A DNA stretch of 64,000 bases from Aestuariibius insulae (GTDB taxonomy: Bacteria; Pseudomonadota; Alphaproteobacteria; Rhodobacterales; Rhodobacteraceae). The stretch is from positions 310,001 through 374,000 of the forward strand of contig NZ_JBFONW020000004.1 of NCBI RefSeq assembly GCF_040783535.2. Direction: 5' to 3'. The notes under the pieces were generated by a model. It had not been told where the DNA came from and ran no database searches. It was given only the letters and a program-made list of their open reading frames with translations. Below, piece by piece: positions 51,439-60,526 of the stretch (its first letter is position 1; every line of letters starts with the position of its first letter). The position numbers and the translations under genes were made by a program.

Positions 51439-51869
51439 GCGCGGTCGTTGCGGCGGCGCGTGATTGGATCGGCACGCCTTACCTGCATCAGGCCTCGGTG
51501 AAGGGGGCGGGCACGGATTGCCTTGGCCTGCTGCGCGGCGTCTGGCGCGATTGCCACGGGGCCGAGCCCGAACCCGTTCCGGCCTATAGCGCCGACTGGT
51601 CCGAGCCGCAGGGCGACGAGGTGCTTTGGCGCGCTGCGCTCCGGCATCTGGCGGCGAGGGACGGGGCGATAGAGATGCCCGGTGATGTTCTGCTGTTCAG
51701 GATGCGGGCAGGGGCCGTGGCAAAGCATCTAGGGATCCAGGCCGGGACCGGGGCCGAGGCCTCTTTCATTCACGCCTATTCCGAACACGGCGTGGTCGAA
51801 AGCCCGCTGAGCGAGCCCTGGCGGCGCCGGATCGTGGCGCGTTTTGCCTTTCCTGAGAGGACTATCTGA
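51435..51869 (+). CDS. GTA cell-wall peptidase (gp14, NlpC/P60 type)
   Basis: 144 residues. Cys nucleophile in GAGTDCLGLLRGVW (Cys29) and His in VAKHLGIQ, with a later His in SFIHAYSEHG. It should cut recipient peptidoglycan during DNA entry. Overlaps gp15 by TGATG. Confidence 0.92.
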   Translation: MSAVVAAARDWIGTPYLHQASVKGAGTDCLGLLRGVWRDCHGAEPEPVPAYSADWSEPQGDEVLWRAALRHLAARDGAIEMPGDVLLFRMRAGAVAKHLGIQAGTGAEASFIHAYSEHGVVESPLSEPWRRRIVARFAFPERTI

Positions 51870-54800
51870 TGGCGACACTTGTTCTTTCCGCGGCGGGCAT
51901 GGCGATCGGTGGTACGATCGGCGGCTCGGTTCTGGGTCTGTCGACGGCTGTCATCGGTCGCGCAGCGGGCGCGGCGCTGGGCCGGGTCATCGATCAGCGG
52001 CTCATGGGCTCTGGCAGCCAGACGGTCGAGGTCGGGCGCGTCGACCGGTTCCGCCTGACGGGCGCGAGCGAAGGGACGGCGATCCCGCGCATCTTCGGAC
52101 GCATGCGGGTGTCGGGCCAGGTGATCTGGGCGTCGAAATTCCGCGAGAAGACCAAGACCTCCGGCGGAGGCGGCGGGAAGGGCGGGGCACCGAGCCAGCC
52201 CAAGACCAAGGAATACAGTTATTATATCAACATGGCGGTCGCCTTGTGTGATGGCGAGATCAGCCGCGTGGGGCGCGTCTGGGCGGACGGGGTCGAGATC
52301 GCGCGCGATGATCTGAACATGCGTGTCTACAAAGGCGGGCAGGACCAACTTCCCGATGCCAAGATCGAGGCCATCGAAGGCGCGGGCAACGTGCCTGCCT
52401 ATCGCGGCACCGCCTATGTGGTGCTCGACAACCTGCCACTGGGCCAGTTCGGCAACCGGATCCCGCAGCTGTCGTTCGAAGTGATGCGTCCGGTGCCGGA
52501 GGACCTGCCTCCGCAGGACATCCCGCAGATCGTGCGTGCTGTCGCGATGATGCCGGGCAGCGGTGAGTTTTCATTGGCCACGTCCCCGGTGCGGCGGCAG
52601 ATCGAGTATGGGCAAACCGAGATCGCCAATATCAACACGCCGTCGGGCAAGACGGATTTCGTGACCTCAGTCGAGGCATTGGTCGAGGAGGTTCCGAAAT
52701 GCGTATCGGTGTCCCTGATCGTGTCGTGGTTCGGGGACGATCTGCGAGCGGGCGATTGCCGGCTCAAACCCAAGGTCGAGCGTTCGGCAGGCGGCGGCGA
52801 TTGGGCGGTCTCGGGCGCGGGGCGCGGCCAGGTGGAGGTTGTGCCGACCGAGGATGGTAGGCCGGTCTATGGCGGCACGCCGTCGGACGCATCGGTCATT
52901 CAGGCGATCCAGCATCTGGCGGGCCAGCAAAAGCGCGTCGTCTTCTATCCGTTCATCCTGATGGAGCAGCTTGCGGGGAATGGACGCGCCGATCCCTACA
53001 GCGATGCCGCCGATCAGGCGGTGCTGCCGTGGAGAGGGCGGATCACGACGCTGAAGGCGCCGGGCCAGCCGGGATCGACCGATGGCACGGCGGCTGCGGA
53101 GGCGGAGGTGGCTGCGTTCTTTGGCGAGGCGCGTCCCGAGCATTTCAGCCGGAGCGGTGAGACGATCACCTATACCGGACCGGCGGAGTGGTCCTATTGC
53201 CGGTTCATCCTGCATTATGCGCATCTATGCGCCGCAGCAGGCGGGATCGACAGCTTTTGCATCGGCTCTGAAATGCGCGGGCTGACCCAGATCCGGGGGG
53301 CGGCCAACAGCTTTCCCGCGGTGGCGCAATTGGTTCGGCTGGCCCGCGAGGTGCGCGCGATCCTCGGGCCGGATACCAATATCGGCTATGCCGCCGACTG
53401 GTCGGAATATTTCGGCTATCATCCGCAGGATGGATCGGGGGATGTCTTTTTTCATCTCGACCCGCTTTGGGCCGATGATGCGATCGATTTCATCGGCATC
53501 GACAATTACATGCCGCTGTCGGATTGGCGGGATGGCGACGATCACGCGGATGCCGATTGGGGATCGATCTATAACCTTAAATACCTGACTTCCAATATCG
53601 AGGGCGGGGAGGGATACGACTGGTATTATCATTCGCCCGAGGCGCGGGCGGCGCAAATCCGGACCCCGATTACCGATGGCGCTTACGGCGAGCCTTGGGT
53701 CTTTCGCTACAAGGATCTGCAGGGCTGGTGGGCAAACGCGCATCACAATCGCATCGGCGGGGTTCGTCAGGCCAATCCGACGGACTGGGTGCCGGGATCC
53801 AAGCAGATCTGGTTCACCGAATTGGGCTGTGCGGCGGTCGACAAGGGGACGAACCAGCCGAACAAGTTCGTCGATCCCAAATCCTCGGAATCGAGTTTGC
53901 CGCGCTATTCGAACGGGCTGCGCGACGACTTTATTCAGCTTCAGTACCTGCGGGCGATGTTCCTTTTCTATTCGCAGGAATGGAATAATCCGGTCATGCC
54001 CGAGACAGGGGTCCGGCTTCTGCGGTTCAATCGCTTTCATGTCTGGGCCTGGGATGCACGGCCCTTTCCGTTTTTCCCGAACGACCGTGAGACCTGGAGC
54101 GATGGCGCCAATCATGCCCGCGGTCACTGGATCACGGGACGGGCCTCGGCGCGGCCTCTGGCGTCGGTGGTCGAGGAGATCTGCGAGCGGGCCGGGCTGA
54201 GCGACTACGACACGTCGGAGCTTTGGGGGCTTGTCCGGGGCTATGCCCTGAGCGACGTGACGACGGCGCGAGCGGCGCTTCAGCCGCTGATGATCGCCTA
54301 TGGTTTTGATGCGGTCGAGCGGGACGGAAAGGTTGTCTTTCAGACCCGGACCGGGCGCGAGACGCAGGCGGTGACGCTTGATCATATCGTGCAGGAGGCG
54401 GATGCGGCTGGACCGATCGAGGCGGTGCGTCTGCCGGAAGCCGAGACATCCGGCCGGGTGCGCGTGAGCTTTGTCGAAGGCGATGACAGCTATGCGGTTG
54501 CTTCCTCAGAAGCGGTGTTTCCGGGCGACGGGTCAGCATCGGTTTCGCAATCGGATCTGTCCCTGGTCCTGACGCGGGCCGAAGGGCAGCGGATCGCGGA
54601 ACGCTGGTTGTCCGAGGCGCGCGTGGCGCGTGATACGCTGACGCTCACATTGCCGCCGTCGCGACTTGATATCGGGGCGGGCGATGTTCTTCGGGTGCCG
54701 GAGCGGGGGCTCTTTCGCGTCGACCGGGTGGAGCAGACGGAGGCACAGCTGCTGGAGGCGACGCGGGTTGAGCCGGAGACCTATCGGCCCCATGAGCTGC

Positions 54801-55771
54801 TTGAGGAAGGCGTGCCGAAAAGCTCGTTCCTTGCGCCGGTTCCTGTCGCCGCGACCTTCCTCGATCTGCCGCTTCTCAGCGGTGAGGAAGTTCCCCATGC
54901 ACCGCATGTTGCCTTCACGGGTGTTCCATGGCCGGGATCGGTCGCGCTTTATGGCTCGACGCAGGACAGCGACTACGCGCTGAGTGATATTTTTGCGGCC
55001 CAATCGGTGATCGGCCTTACCCAGACGCCGCTTTTCCGAGCGCCTCCCGGCGTCGTGGACCGCGGTGCGGCCTTGCGTGTGAGACTGGTTCGGGGCGAGC
55101 TCAGCAGCGTTGCACTCGACCGGCTTCTATCGGGCGCGAATGTCGCGGCGATCGGGGATGGGACGCCGGATGGCTGGGAGGTCTTCCAGTTCGCTACGGC
55201 GAAGCTTGTTGACGAGAACATCTACGATCTGACCTTGCGGCTTAGGGGGCAGGCGGGCAGCGACGGGATCGCTCCGGCCGACTGGCCGCCGGGATCGCGG
55301 TTCGTGTTGTTGGACGGGGCGCCTCGTCAACTTGAGATGCCCGCCTCGCTTCGGGGGGTGGAGCAACATTTCCGCTACGGTCCGGCCCAGCGGCCAATCG
55401 ACGATCCGGCCTATGATTATCTGGTCCACAGCTTTCAGGGGAACGGTCTGCGGCCCTACCGGCCTGGGCACCTGGAGGGGGCTCTGTTAGGATCGGATCT
55501 GGATCTGAGCTGGATCCGCCGCACCCGGATCGACGGCGATACCTGGACCGGGCTCGATGTGCCTCTGGGCGAAGAGCGCGAGCAGTATCTGTTGCGTGTT
55601 TATCGCGCCGAAGCGGTTGTCCGGGAGGTCCTGCTCGATGCGCCGGTCTGGCGCTATACTGGGGCCCAGCGAACGGCCGATAGCGTATTCGGCGCCGCCG
55701 AGATCGGTGTCGCGCAAGTTTCGGACAGGTTCGGGCCAGGGCCGTTCGTCCGGCGCAGCTTTGATCTGTGA
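51869..55771 (+). CDS. GTA host specificity / tail fibre-hub protein (gp15, 'megatron')
   Basis: 1300 residues, the size of RcGTA gp15. The N-terminus is hydrophobic and Gly-rich (about 1-45), which could form the periplasm-crossing part. The middle has the GTA TIM-barrel-like domain (AIDFIGIDNYMPLSDWRDGD, YAADWSEYFGYHPQDGSGD), resembling glycosidases; the C-terminal half has the Rcc01698-type receptor-binding region. It is full length with no frameshift. It overlaps the next gene by TGATG. Confidence 0.93.
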   Translation: MATLVLSAAGMAIGGTIGGSVLGLSTAVIGRAAGAALGRVIDQRLMGSGSQTVEVGRVDRFRLTGASEGTAIPRIFGRMRVSGQVIWASKFREKTKTSGGGGGKGGAPSQPKTKEYSYYINMAVALCDGEISRVGRVWADGVEIARDDLNMRVYKGGQDQLPDAKIEAIEGAGNVPAYRGTAYVVLDNLPLGQFGNRIPQLSFEVMRPVPEDLPPQDIPQIVRAVAMMPGSGEFSLATSPVRRQIEYGQTEIANINTPSGKTDFVTSVEALVEEVPKCVSVSLIVSWFGDDLRAGDCRLKPKVERSAGGGDWAVSGAGRGQVEVVPTEDGRPVYGGTPSDASVIQAIQHLAGQQKRVVFYPFILMEQLAGNGRADPYSDAADQAVLPWRGRITTLKAPGQPGSTDGTAAAEAEVAAFFGEARPEHFSRSGETITYTGPAEWSYCRFILHYAHLCAAAGGIDSFCIGSEMRGLTQIRGAANSFPAVAQLVRLAREVRAILGPDTNIGYAADWSEYFGYHPQDGSGDVFFHLDPLWADDAIDFIGIDNYMPLSDWRDGDDHADADWGSIYNLKYLTSNIEGGEGYDWYYHSPEARAAQIRTPITDGAYGEPWVFRYKDLQGWWANAHHNRIGGVRQANPTDWVPGSKQIWFTELGCAAVDKGTNQPNKFVDPKSSESSLPRYSNGLRDDFIQLQYLRAMFLFYSQEWNNPVMPETGVRLLRFNRFHVWAWDARPFPFFPNDRETWSDGANHARGHWITGRASARPLASVVEEICERAGLSDYDTSELWGLVRGYALSDVTTARAALQPLMIAYGFDAVERDGKVVFQTRTGRETQAVTLDHIVQEADAAGPIEAVRLPEAETSGRVRVSFVEGDDSYAVASSEAVFPGDGSASVSQSDLSLVLTRAEGQRIAERWLSEARVARDTLTLTLPPSRLDIGAGDVLRVPERGLFRVDRVEQTEAQLLEATRVEPETYRPHELLEEGVPKSSFLAPVPVAATFLDLPLLSGEEVPHAPHVAFTGVPWPGSVALYGSTQDSDYALSDIFAAQSVIGLTQTPLFRAPPGVVDRGAALRVRLVRGELSSVALDRLLSGANVAAIGDGTPDGWEVFQFATAKLVDENIYDLTLRLRGQAGSDGIAPADWPPGSRFVLLDGAPRQLEMPASLRGVEQHFRYGPAQRPIDDPAYDYLVHSFQGNGLRPYRPGHLEGALLGSDLDLSWIRRTRIDGDTWTGLDVPLGEEREQYLLRVYRAEAVVREVLLDAPVWRYTGAQRTADSVFGAAEIGVAQVSDRFGPGPFVRRSFDL

Positions 55772-56073
55772 TGCGGGCGGTTCTGTCGGTCGATATCGAG
55801 TTGGCGGCGCGGGCTTTGCTCTGCCGCGCCGCCCCCGAGCGAAGAAAGGCTATGCAGGCGCTTTGCGAGCGTGCGCATATCGCCGATCTGTGGAGGCGGC
55901 GAACGGGACGGGCTCATTCGGTCTGGGGCGATGGAACTCTTGCCGCGGCGGCCATGGCCCACCCTCTTGCGCCAAAGCGGCTGCGCTATGATCCGGTCTG
56001 GACGGAGGTTCTGGGACAGGCTTTGGCCGGTCTTGACGATTGGAGGCAGGATCCCGCACGGCGCTCTGACTGA
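55771..56073 (+). CDS. Small protein coupled to GTA gp15, unknown function
   Basis: 100 residues from ATG 55771 (TGATG overlap with gp15). It has a basic, Arg-rich composition (LCRAAPERRKAMQALCERAH, LWRRRTGRAHSVWGD) and no signal peptide. A gene of this kind follows g15 in several Rhodobacterales GTA loci (from memory). Its role in the particle or in regulation is unknown. Confidence 0.75.
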   Translation: MRAVLSVDIELAARALLCRAAPERRKAMQALCERAHIADLWRRRTGRAHSVWGDGTLAAAAMAHPLAPKRLRYDPVWTEVLGQALAGLDDWRQDPARRSD

Positions 56074-56163
56074 TATTCCAATCCGTGATCGGATCCCTCA
56101 CATCTTTGATATTTGCAGGGCAGCCCCATCTGCCATAGTGAAAGATCAACGAGGAGATCTCAG

Positions 56164-56967
56164 ATGGCAAACGTCAAGACGAGCCTGACCCAGGTGGATC
56201 CGGTTTGGTCGCGGATCGAAACCGAAGCCGAAGAGGCTGTCCGTTCGGAGCCGCTTCTGGGCGGCCTCGTCCATTCCTCTATCCTGCATCATCGCTCTCT
56301 CGAAGGGGCTTTGGCCTTTCGGATTTCCCTGAAACTCGCGTCGCCCGAGATGTCCGAGCAGATCCTGCGCGAGCTGGCTGATGAGGGCTTCGCCAAGGAT
56401 GGGGAGCTGATTGCAGCGGCCCGCGCTGATCTGGTGGCGGTCTATGAGCGCGATCCTGCGTGCCACCGGCTGATGCAGCCGCTGCTTTACTTCAAGGGGT
56501 TTCAGGCCGTTCAGGCCTACCGGCTTGGTCATTGGCTGTGGCAGGAGGGCCGCCGCGATCTGGCTTATTTCGTGCAGATGCGGGTGAGCGAGGTCTTCGG
56601 GATCGATATCCACCCGGCTGCCCGGATCGGACGCGGGATCATGATCGATCACGCCCATTCCATCGTCATCGGGGAAACCGCGGTGGTTGGCGACAATGTC
56701 TCCATGCTGCATTCGGTGACACTTGGCGGGACCGGCAAGGAGGATGACGATCGTCACCCCAAGATCGGCGACGGCGTCCTGATCGGTGCGGGTGCCAAGG
56801 TTCTTGGCAATATTGAGGTGGGCCATTGCAGCCGGATCGCCGCCGGATCGGTCGTTCTGGGGGATGTGCCACCGATGAAGACCGTCGCGGGCGTGCCTGC
56901 GCGGATCGTGGGCGAGGCGGGCTGCTCGCAGCCATCCGTGACGATGGATCAGCTTCTGAAGCAGTGA
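56164..56967 (+). CDS. cysE: Serine O-acetyltransferase
   Basis: 267 residues from ATG 56164, with GAGGAG upstream. The helical N-terminal half precedes the left-handed beta-helix: GRGIMIDHAHSIVIGETAVVGD and HPKIGDGVLIGAGAKVLGNI (landmarks), ending in the usual SVTMDQLL tail. It makes O-acetylserine for cysteine. It lies directly after the GTA cluster, an arrangement I believe is common in Rhodobacterales. Its 3' end meets a bidirectional terminator. Confidence 0.94.
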   Translation: MANVKTSLTQVDPVWSRIETEAEEAVRSEPLLGGLVHSSILHHRSLEGALAFRISLKLASPEMSEQILRELADEGFAKDGELIAAARADLVAVYERDPACHRLMQPLLYFKGFQAVQAYRLGHWLWQEGRRDLAYFVQMRVSEVFGIDIHPAARIGRGIMIDHAHSIVIGETAVVGDNVSMLHSVTLGGTGKEDDDRHPKIGDGVLIGAGAKVLGNIEVGHCSRIAAGSVVLGDVPPMKTVAGVPARIVGEAGCSQPSVTMDQLLKQ

Positions 56968-57022
56968 TTCCGATGTGTGGCTGCGCCACGCAAGATGCTT
57001 TTGCGTTCAGGCCACGCAGGCC

Positions 57023-57045
57023 TTCAAGGGGCGCTGCCCCTTGAA
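57023..57045. terminator. Bidirectional hairpin terminator between cysE and pdhC
   Basis: TTCAAGGGGC and GCCCCTTGAA pair perfectly (10 bp) around loop GCT. It lies between two convergent genes and is followed by GGAGTATTTTT (57053-57063), part of the dispersed element also seen at 24259. Confidence 0.75.
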
Positions 57046-57082
57046 AATCCCCGGAGTATTTTTCGCCAGATGAAAAGGATCA

Positions 57083-58414
57083 TCAGGCGAGCATGACGAC
57101 CGGATTTTCCAGATTGTCGACCATGGCCTGGAGGAACTCCGCCCCGAGCGCGCCGTCGATCACCCGGTGATCGACGCTGAGTGTGACCGACATGACGGTT
57201 GCGGTGGTCAGTTCGCCATCCTTACCGACGATGGGCTTTTTGATGCCCGCCCCGACGGCGAGGATCGAGCCGTGCGGCGGGTTGATGACCGCGTCGAAAT
57301 TGTCGATCCCGAACATGCCTAAGTTGGAAATCGCGAAGCTGCCGCCCTGGTACTCGTGAGGGGCAAGCTTGCGGTCGCGGGCGCGCGTGGCGAGATCCTT
57401 CATTTCGGCGGAAAGGGCGGAGAGCGATTTGAGATGCGCGTCTCGCAGAACCGGCGTGAAAAGCCCGCCCTCGATCGCGACGGCGACGGCCACATCCGAC
57501 GGTTTGAGCTTGAGGATCCGGTCCTCGGCCCAGACGGCATTGGCATCGGGGACGGCCTGCAAGGCCAGCGCGCCCGCCTTTATGATGAAGTCGTTGACCG
57601 ACAGCTTCACGCCGCGGCTTTCCAGCTGTTTGTTCAGATCGCTGCGGAACTTGAGCAGCGCGTCGAGTTGGATGTCGCGCCGCAAATAGAAATGCGGGAT
57701 CGTCTGCTTGGCCTCGGTCAGGCGAGCGGCAATCGTCTTTCGCATCCCGTCGAGCTTGACCTCTTCGGTCTCGCGATCCTCATACATCTTCAGGACGGAC
57801 TGCGCTGAGGGCCCTGCCGCAGGAGCGGCGGCCTTTGGTGCCTCTGCGGCTGCATTTGCTGCCTTGGCGGGCTGTGCCTCGGCGGCTTCCACATCCGCTT
57901 TGACGATCCGGCCCTTCGGTCCTGAACCTTTGATGGAGGCGAGATCAAGGCCTTTGTCGTTGGCAATCCGGCGGGCGAGGGGGGATGCGAAGATACGCTC
58001 CCCGTCCGCGCGCTGGGATGAGGGTTCGCTTGGCGCCTCGGGGGCGGCGCCGTTGCGGCCATAGCCCTCGGCCGGGTCGGTCTGTCCGGACGGCTCTGCC
58101 GGTGCGGCCTTTGACGATGCGGGGGCGTCCTTCGGCTCGGACGAGACATCGCCGATATCCTCGGCGCTTTCGCCATCCTCAAGCAGGACTGCGATGGGCG
58201 CATTCACTTTCACGCCCTCGGTTCCTTCGTCCACGAGGATCTTGCCAACCGTGCCTTCATCAACGGCTTCGAATTCCATCGTCGCCTTGTCGGTTTCGAT
58301 CTCGGCCAGCAGATCGCCTGAGGAGACGGTGTCGCCCTCCTTGACCAGCCATTTGGCGAGCGTGCCCTCTTCCATCGTGGGCGAAAGCGCGGGCATTAGG
58401 ATTTTAGTCGGCAT
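57083..58414 (-). CDS. pdhC: Pyruvate dehydrogenase E2, dihydrolipoamide acetyltransferase
   Basis: 443 residues. One N-terminal lipoyl domain (ETDKATME, lipoyl Lys43), a long Ala/Pro/Ser/Glu linker, a peripheral-subunit-binding domain (SPLARRIANDKGLDL) and the catalytic domain with active-site DHRVIDGALGAEFL near the end. It passes the acetyl group to CoA. Preceded in the operon by the 87-residue protein, which it overlaps by 11 bp. Confidence 0.95.
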   Translation of the reverse strand: MPTKILMPALSPTMEEGTLAKWLVKEGDTVSSGDLLAEIETDKATMEFEAVDEGTVGKILVDEGTEGVKVNAPIAVLLEDGESAEDIGDVSSEPKDAPASSKAAPAEPSGQTDPAEGYGRNGAAPEAPSEPSSQRADGERIFASPLARRIANDKGLDLASIKGSGPKGRIVKADVEAAEAQPAKAANAAAEAPKAAAPAAGPSAQSVLKMYEDRETEEVKLDGMRKTIAARLTEAKQTIPHFYLRRDIQLDALLKFRSDLNKQLESRGVKLSVNDFIIKAGALALQAVPDANAVWAEDRILKLKPSDVAVAVAIEGGLFTPVLRDAHLKSLSALSAEMKDLATRARDRKLAPHEYQGGSFAISNLGMFGIDNFDAVINPPHGSILAVGAGIKKPIVGKDGELTTATVMSVTLSVDHRVIDGALGAEFLQAMVDNLENPVVMLA

Positions 58415-58667
58415 GGGTCGGCTCCCCGATCAGGGTGAGGGTGTCGTAGGGCGCAGGCGGCGTGCGGCCCCAAAGGCGCGCCTGGGCAGCGGCGGCGATG
58501 GCAGAGGCGCGCTCCGCGATAAACTCATAGGCGGTCTGGTGCGACGGGGCTCGTCCGGCCAAGCGTTCGGGCAGCATGACGTCGGCCGGCCCGTGTGGCA
58601 GATGCACGGTCAGCCGGTACGCCTCTGCCGCCGCGTCGCGGCCCATCACATCGATCCGCACGCTCAC
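58404..58667 (-). CDS. Small protein inside the pdh operon, unknown function
   Basis: 87 residues from GTG 58667, overlapping the E1-beta stop by GTGA and the pdhC start by 11 bp, so it is translationally coupled at both ends. Sequence starts MSVRIDVMGRDAAAEAYRLT and is soluble, with YEFIAERASAIAAAAQARLWG as the main helix. No known domain. The double coupling suggests a role linked to the Pdh complex. Confidence 0.75.
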   Translation of the reverse strand: MSVRIDVMGRDAAAEAYRLTVHLPHGPADVMLPERLAGRAPSHQTAYEFIAERASAIAAAAQARLWGRTPPAPYDTLTLIGEPTHAD

Positions 58668-60040
58668 TTGTAGGTCACCTTTCGCACCGCCTCGACCACT
58701 TCGTCGGTCGTCACCAGCGCAAGCTTTTCAAGGTTCGCCGCGTAGGGCATCGGCACGTCCTTGCCTGTGCAGTTGATGACCGGAGCGTCGAGATAATCGA
58801 ACGCCTCCTCCATCAGCAGTGCCGAGATGTGGTTGCCGATAGAGCCGACGGGCCAGCCTTCCTCGACCGTCACGCAGCGGTTGGTTTTCTTGACGCTCTC
58901 GATGATCGCGCCGCGATCCATCGGGCGCAGGGTGCGCAGGTCAATGACCTCGGCCTCGATCCCGTCGCCGGACAGCCGCTCGGCCGCTTCCATCGCGTAG
59001 GTCATGCCGATGCCGAAGCTGACGATGGTGACATCTGATCCGCTGCGCGCGATCCGCGCCTTGCCGAAGGGGACCGTGAAATCATCGAGGACGGGCACGT
59101 CGAAGCTGCGTCCGTAAAGGATCTCGTTCTCGAGGAAGATCACCGGATTGGGATCGCGGATTGCTGATTTGAGCAGCCCTTTCGCATCGGCGGCCGTATA
59201 GGGCATCGCGACCTTCAGGCCCGGCACCATGGAATACCAGGCCGCGTAATCCTGTGAGTGCTGCGCACCGACGCGGGCGGCGGCCCCGTTCGGGCCGCGG
59301 AAGACGATGGGGCAGCCCATCTGACCGCCGGACATGTAGAGTGTCTTTGCGGCGGAGTTTATAATTTGGTCAATAGCTTGCATGGCGAAGTTAAACGTCA
59401 TGAACTCTACGATAGGCCGCAACCCGCCAAAGGCCGCGCCGACGCCAAGACCGGCAAAGCCGTGTTCGGTGATCGGCGTGTCGATCACCCGCTTGGCGCC
59501 GAATTCGTCCAGCAGGCCTTGTGTGATCTTGTAGGCACCCTGATATTCGGCGACCTCCTCGCCCATGACGAAGACCTCGTCGGTGCTGCGCATCTCTTCG
59601 GCCATCGCGTCGCGTAGCGCCTCGCGGACGGTCGTCGATTTCACCTCGGTTCCCTCGGCCCAATCGGGCGAGCGGTCGACCTGCGGCTCGGGATGGCTTT
59701 TCGCGGCGGCTGGCGCGGTTTCCGAGGATTGCTCCTTGTCGGCGGGGGCAGGGGCCTGGGCGGGCGTGTCGGACACCTCGATGTCGGACGCATCCTCTCC
59801 TTCCTCGACCAGCACGGCGATCGGGGCGTTTACCTTGACCCCTTCGGTGCCCTCCTCAACGAGGATCTTGCCAAGCACACCCTCATCGACCGCCTCGAAT
59901 TCCATCGTGGCCTTGTCGGTCTCGATCTCAGCGATGATATCGCCGGAGGACACGGTATCGCCCTCCTTCTTCAGCCATTTGGCGAGCGTCCCTTCCTCCA
60001 TTGTCGGGGACAGGGCGGGCATGAGGATTTCAGTTGCCAT
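58664..60040 (-). CDS. pdhB: Pyruvate dehydrogenase E1 beta subunit with N-terminal lipoyl domain
   Basis: 458 residues, about 130 longer than a plain E1-beta, because residues 1-80 form a lipoyl domain (ETDKATME, Lys43) with a Pro/Ala/Ser linker to about residue 130. The E1-beta part follows: GEEVAEYQGAYKITQGLLDEFG (landmark), FRGPNGAAARVGAQHSQDYA. This fusion is typical of alphaproteobacteria. With PdhA it decarboxylates pyruvate. Confidence 0.95.
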   Translation of the reverse strand: MATEILMPALSPTMEEGTLAKWLKKEGDTVSSGDIIAEIETDKATMEFEAVDEGVLGKILVEEGTEGVKVNAPIAVLVEEGEDASDIEVSDTPAQAPAPADKEQSSETAPAAAKSHPEPQVDRSPDWAEGTEVKSTTVREALRDAMAEEMRSTDEVFVMGEEVAEYQGAYKITQGLLDEFGAKRVIDTPITEHGFAGLGVGAAFGGLRPIVEFMTFNFAMQAIDQIINSAAKTLYMSGGQMGCPIVFRGPNGAAARVGAQHSQDYAAWYSMVPGLKVAMPYTAADAKGLLKSAIRDPNPVIFLENEILYGRSFDVPVLDDFTVPFGKARIARSGSDVTIVSFGIGMTYAMEAAERLSGDGIEAEVIDLRTLRPMDRGAIIESVKKTNRCVTVEEGWPVGSIGNHISALLMEEAFDYLDAPVINCTGKDVPMPYAANLEKLALVTTDEVVEAVRKVTYK

Positions 60041-60079
60041 GAGACATCTCCGAACAAGAGGACAGACTGCGATCCTTCA

Positions 60080-60523
60080 TCACAGGCCACGATAGCCCGG
60101 AGACAGGATCACAGAGAACAGGACGAGCAGCCCGGCCAGCACGCCAAGGGCCGCCGCAGCACTCCAGATGGCGGCGCGCCCGCTTCGGGCGCGAGCGGGG
60201 ACATGCGGCCTGATCAGATAGCGAAAGACCAGCAGATAGAAGAGAAGGCCCAGAGGCGCTCCGACCATCACGGCCGAAAGGCTGCGAGCCAGGCCGGTTA
60301 TGGCAAGCAGGACGGGTGCGAATACCATCGGCGTGGCCATCCAGACGGCCAAAGAGATCGCAGTGATCTGCAGGATCTGGCCGAAAGGGAGCTCGATCTG
60401 CGGGCGCAGCGTCTTGCGAACGACAAGCGCGGCGACCGGAGCGGCTGCCGCGACAAGAGCCAGACCGATTAACATGACCCCAGGCGCGGGGAAGGCGATC
60501 CAAGGCATGTCCGACGGATCCAC
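60080..60523 (-). CDS. Small membrane protein between pdhA and pdhB
   Basis: 147 residues from GTG 60523, 3 bases after the pdhA stop; ATG 60508 is an alternative start. Four hydrophobic segments (about residues 13-33, 47-70, 84-101, 120-142) predict a polytopic membrane protein. No family recognised. The end is 39 bases before pdhB. Finding a membrane protein between the alpha and beta subunits of a soluble enzyme is unexpected. Confidence 0.65.
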   Translation of the reverse strand: MDPSDMPWIAFPAPGVMLIGLALVAAAAPVAALVVRKTLRPQIELPFGQILQITAISLAVWMATPMVFAPVLLAITGLARSLSAVMVGAPLGLLFYLLVFRYLIRPHVPARARSGRAAIWSAAAALGVLAGLLVLFSVILSPGYRGL

Positions 60524-60526
60524 CGA

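Noticed and set aside
43691..56073. Ordinary prophage
   Set aside because: No integrase, repressor, replication, lysis or terminase genes, no att repeats, and gene order g3-g15 exactly matches the RcGTA type; it is a gene transfer agent cluster rather than a phage.
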